A DNA stretch of 5,291 nucleotides, taken from an uncultured Granulicatella sp. Its GTDB lineage: Bacteria > Bacillota > Bacilli > Lactobacillales > Aerococcaceae. Positions 4,879-5,291 of the stretch are shown piece by piece; positions within the stretch are counted from its first letter, which is position 1, and each line of letters starts with the position of its first letter. The notes beneath the pieces were generated by a model, which was given only the letters and a program-made list of their open reading frames with translations, was not told the DNA's origin and did no database searches. A program made the position numbers and the translations under genes. The DNA lies in the NCBI GenBank assembly GCA_937891475.1, contig CALATC010000109.1, positions 1 through 5,291 on the forward strand, in the 5' to 3' direction.

Positions 4879-5291
4879 TTATTTTCCTTTTACAATCGTT
4901 ACGTCCGTATAAGCATCTACTTTAATGACACTTGCACTTGTTTCTTTTGTTTCAGGTTTTTCTGTTATTTTAGCTCCATTATTCAACATAATGTCATATT
5001 TTCCATCAAATGTTTGAGGAACATTCACTTTTACTTCCCCACTAACGGTATCTAAAAATACTTCATAAGGGTCAGCATTTTTGGCTAGTTCAACCGTAAT
5101 TTTTAATGTATCTTTTCCAAATTGAGAAGTGTATAATCGAAACCCATGTTTTGAGATTGGAATATACAATCCTTCTTCGTTTGATTTTGTATCTTTAATC
5201 GTATTCACAGAAGTTTTTGAAATTTTCCCTGATACGGTTACTTTTGTTTGAGGATTAGAAGTTTCTACAATCGATAATTCCACATTTTGCT
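4879..5291 (-). CDS. C-terminal fragment of a beta-strand-rich protein, possibly a DUF4097/LiaG-like surface protein (5' end outside window)
   Basis: The last 137 or so codons of a gene that enters from the right edge. The frame stays open to the edge (codons CAA AAT before a GTG at 5283), and that GTG has no visible ribosome binding site, so it should not be taken as the start. The visible part alternates short beta-type segments (KVTVSGKI, DTLKITVEL, GEVKVNVP, DVTIVKGK) with polar turns and has no cysteine. There is no transmembrane helix, LPXTG or other sorting signal at its end. The segment 'VFLDTVSGEVKVNVP' is reminiscent of the repeating 'SGdv.v' strands of DUF4097-type putative adhesins, which usually have an N-terminal membrane anchor. 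This match is weak and the function is unknown. It ends at its own terminator and is not part of the licD/flippase unit. Confidence 0.6.
   Translation of the reverse strand, partial: QNVELSIVETSNPQTKVTVSGKISKTSVNTIKDTKSNEEGLYIPISKHGFRLYTSQFGKDTLKITVELAKNADPYEVFLDTVSGEVKVNVPQTFDGKYDIMLNNGAKITEKPETKETSASVIKVDAYTDVTIVKGK

Noticed and set aside
5281..5283. GTG as the start codon of the right-hand gene
   Set aside because: The frame remains open to the window edge, no ribosome binding site is seen, and the protein would start abruptly within a beta-rich domain; treated as a partial gene.
1..5291. CRISPR arrays, tRNA/rRNA genes, riboswitches
   Set aside because: No regularly spaced repeats, cloverleaf structures or recognisable aptamer patterns were seen on either strand.

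Overview
The window looks like a chromosomal piece from a low-GC Gram-positive bacterium. The evidence is AT-rich DNA (roughly one third G+C by eye), strong Bacillota-type ribosome binding sites, A-box/T-tract terminators and the gene families present. The combination of paired LicD proteins with a teichoic-acid-type flippase, and an IS3/IS150-like end, fits Lactobacillales or a relative (a Granulicatella- or Gemella-like organism would be reasonable). The genus is inference; no sequence here settles it.

Layout, left to right. Bases 1-53 look like the outer end of an insertion sequence lying mostly outside the window: a perfect 20-bp palindrome, an A-run, then a 24-bp IS150-type terminal repeat ending in CA. 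Immediately beyond it come four minus-strand cell-surface glycopolymer genes. In transcription order these are two tandem licD-family genes (4352 to 2729), a rho-independent terminator, then a polysaccharide flippase gene (2539-1061) and a family 2 glycosyltransferase gene (1057-71). The licD pair and the flippase/transferase pair each have their own extended -10 promoter (TGCTATAAT and TGCTATACT). Within each pair the genes are 1-3 bp apart and the downstream gene's ribosome binding site lies in the end of the upstream gene. On the plus strand, divergent from the licD genes, is a 97-codon gene (4524-4817). It encodes only the glycine-periodic C-terminal tail typical of Rpn/PD-(D/E)XK 'transposase-like' nucleases. 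A bidirectional terminator (4834-4870) separates it from the C-terminal end of a beta-rich, probably exported protein (4879-5291, minus) that runs off the right edge.

How the genes may work together: two LicD phosphotransferase-family paralogs next to a Wzx/TacF-like flippase recall the pneumococcal lic2 locus (tacF, licD1, licD2). There, LicD1 and LicD2 put phosphocholine on teichoic acid repeats and TacF exports the decorated chain. The working model is that the two LicD proteins decorate a lipid-linked glycan in the cytoplasm, the glycosyltransferase adds a sugar to it, and the flippase moves it outward. Choline uptake/activation genes (licA, licB, licC) are not in the window, so the transferred group is unproven and could be another phospho-substituent.

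Most noteworthy: the stand-alone Rpn tail gene with a perfect Shine-Dalgarno, the lic2-like arrangement with an added glycosyltransferase, the IS end 17 bp after the operon's last stop codon, and a 43-bp near-identical repeat shared by the two licD genes.
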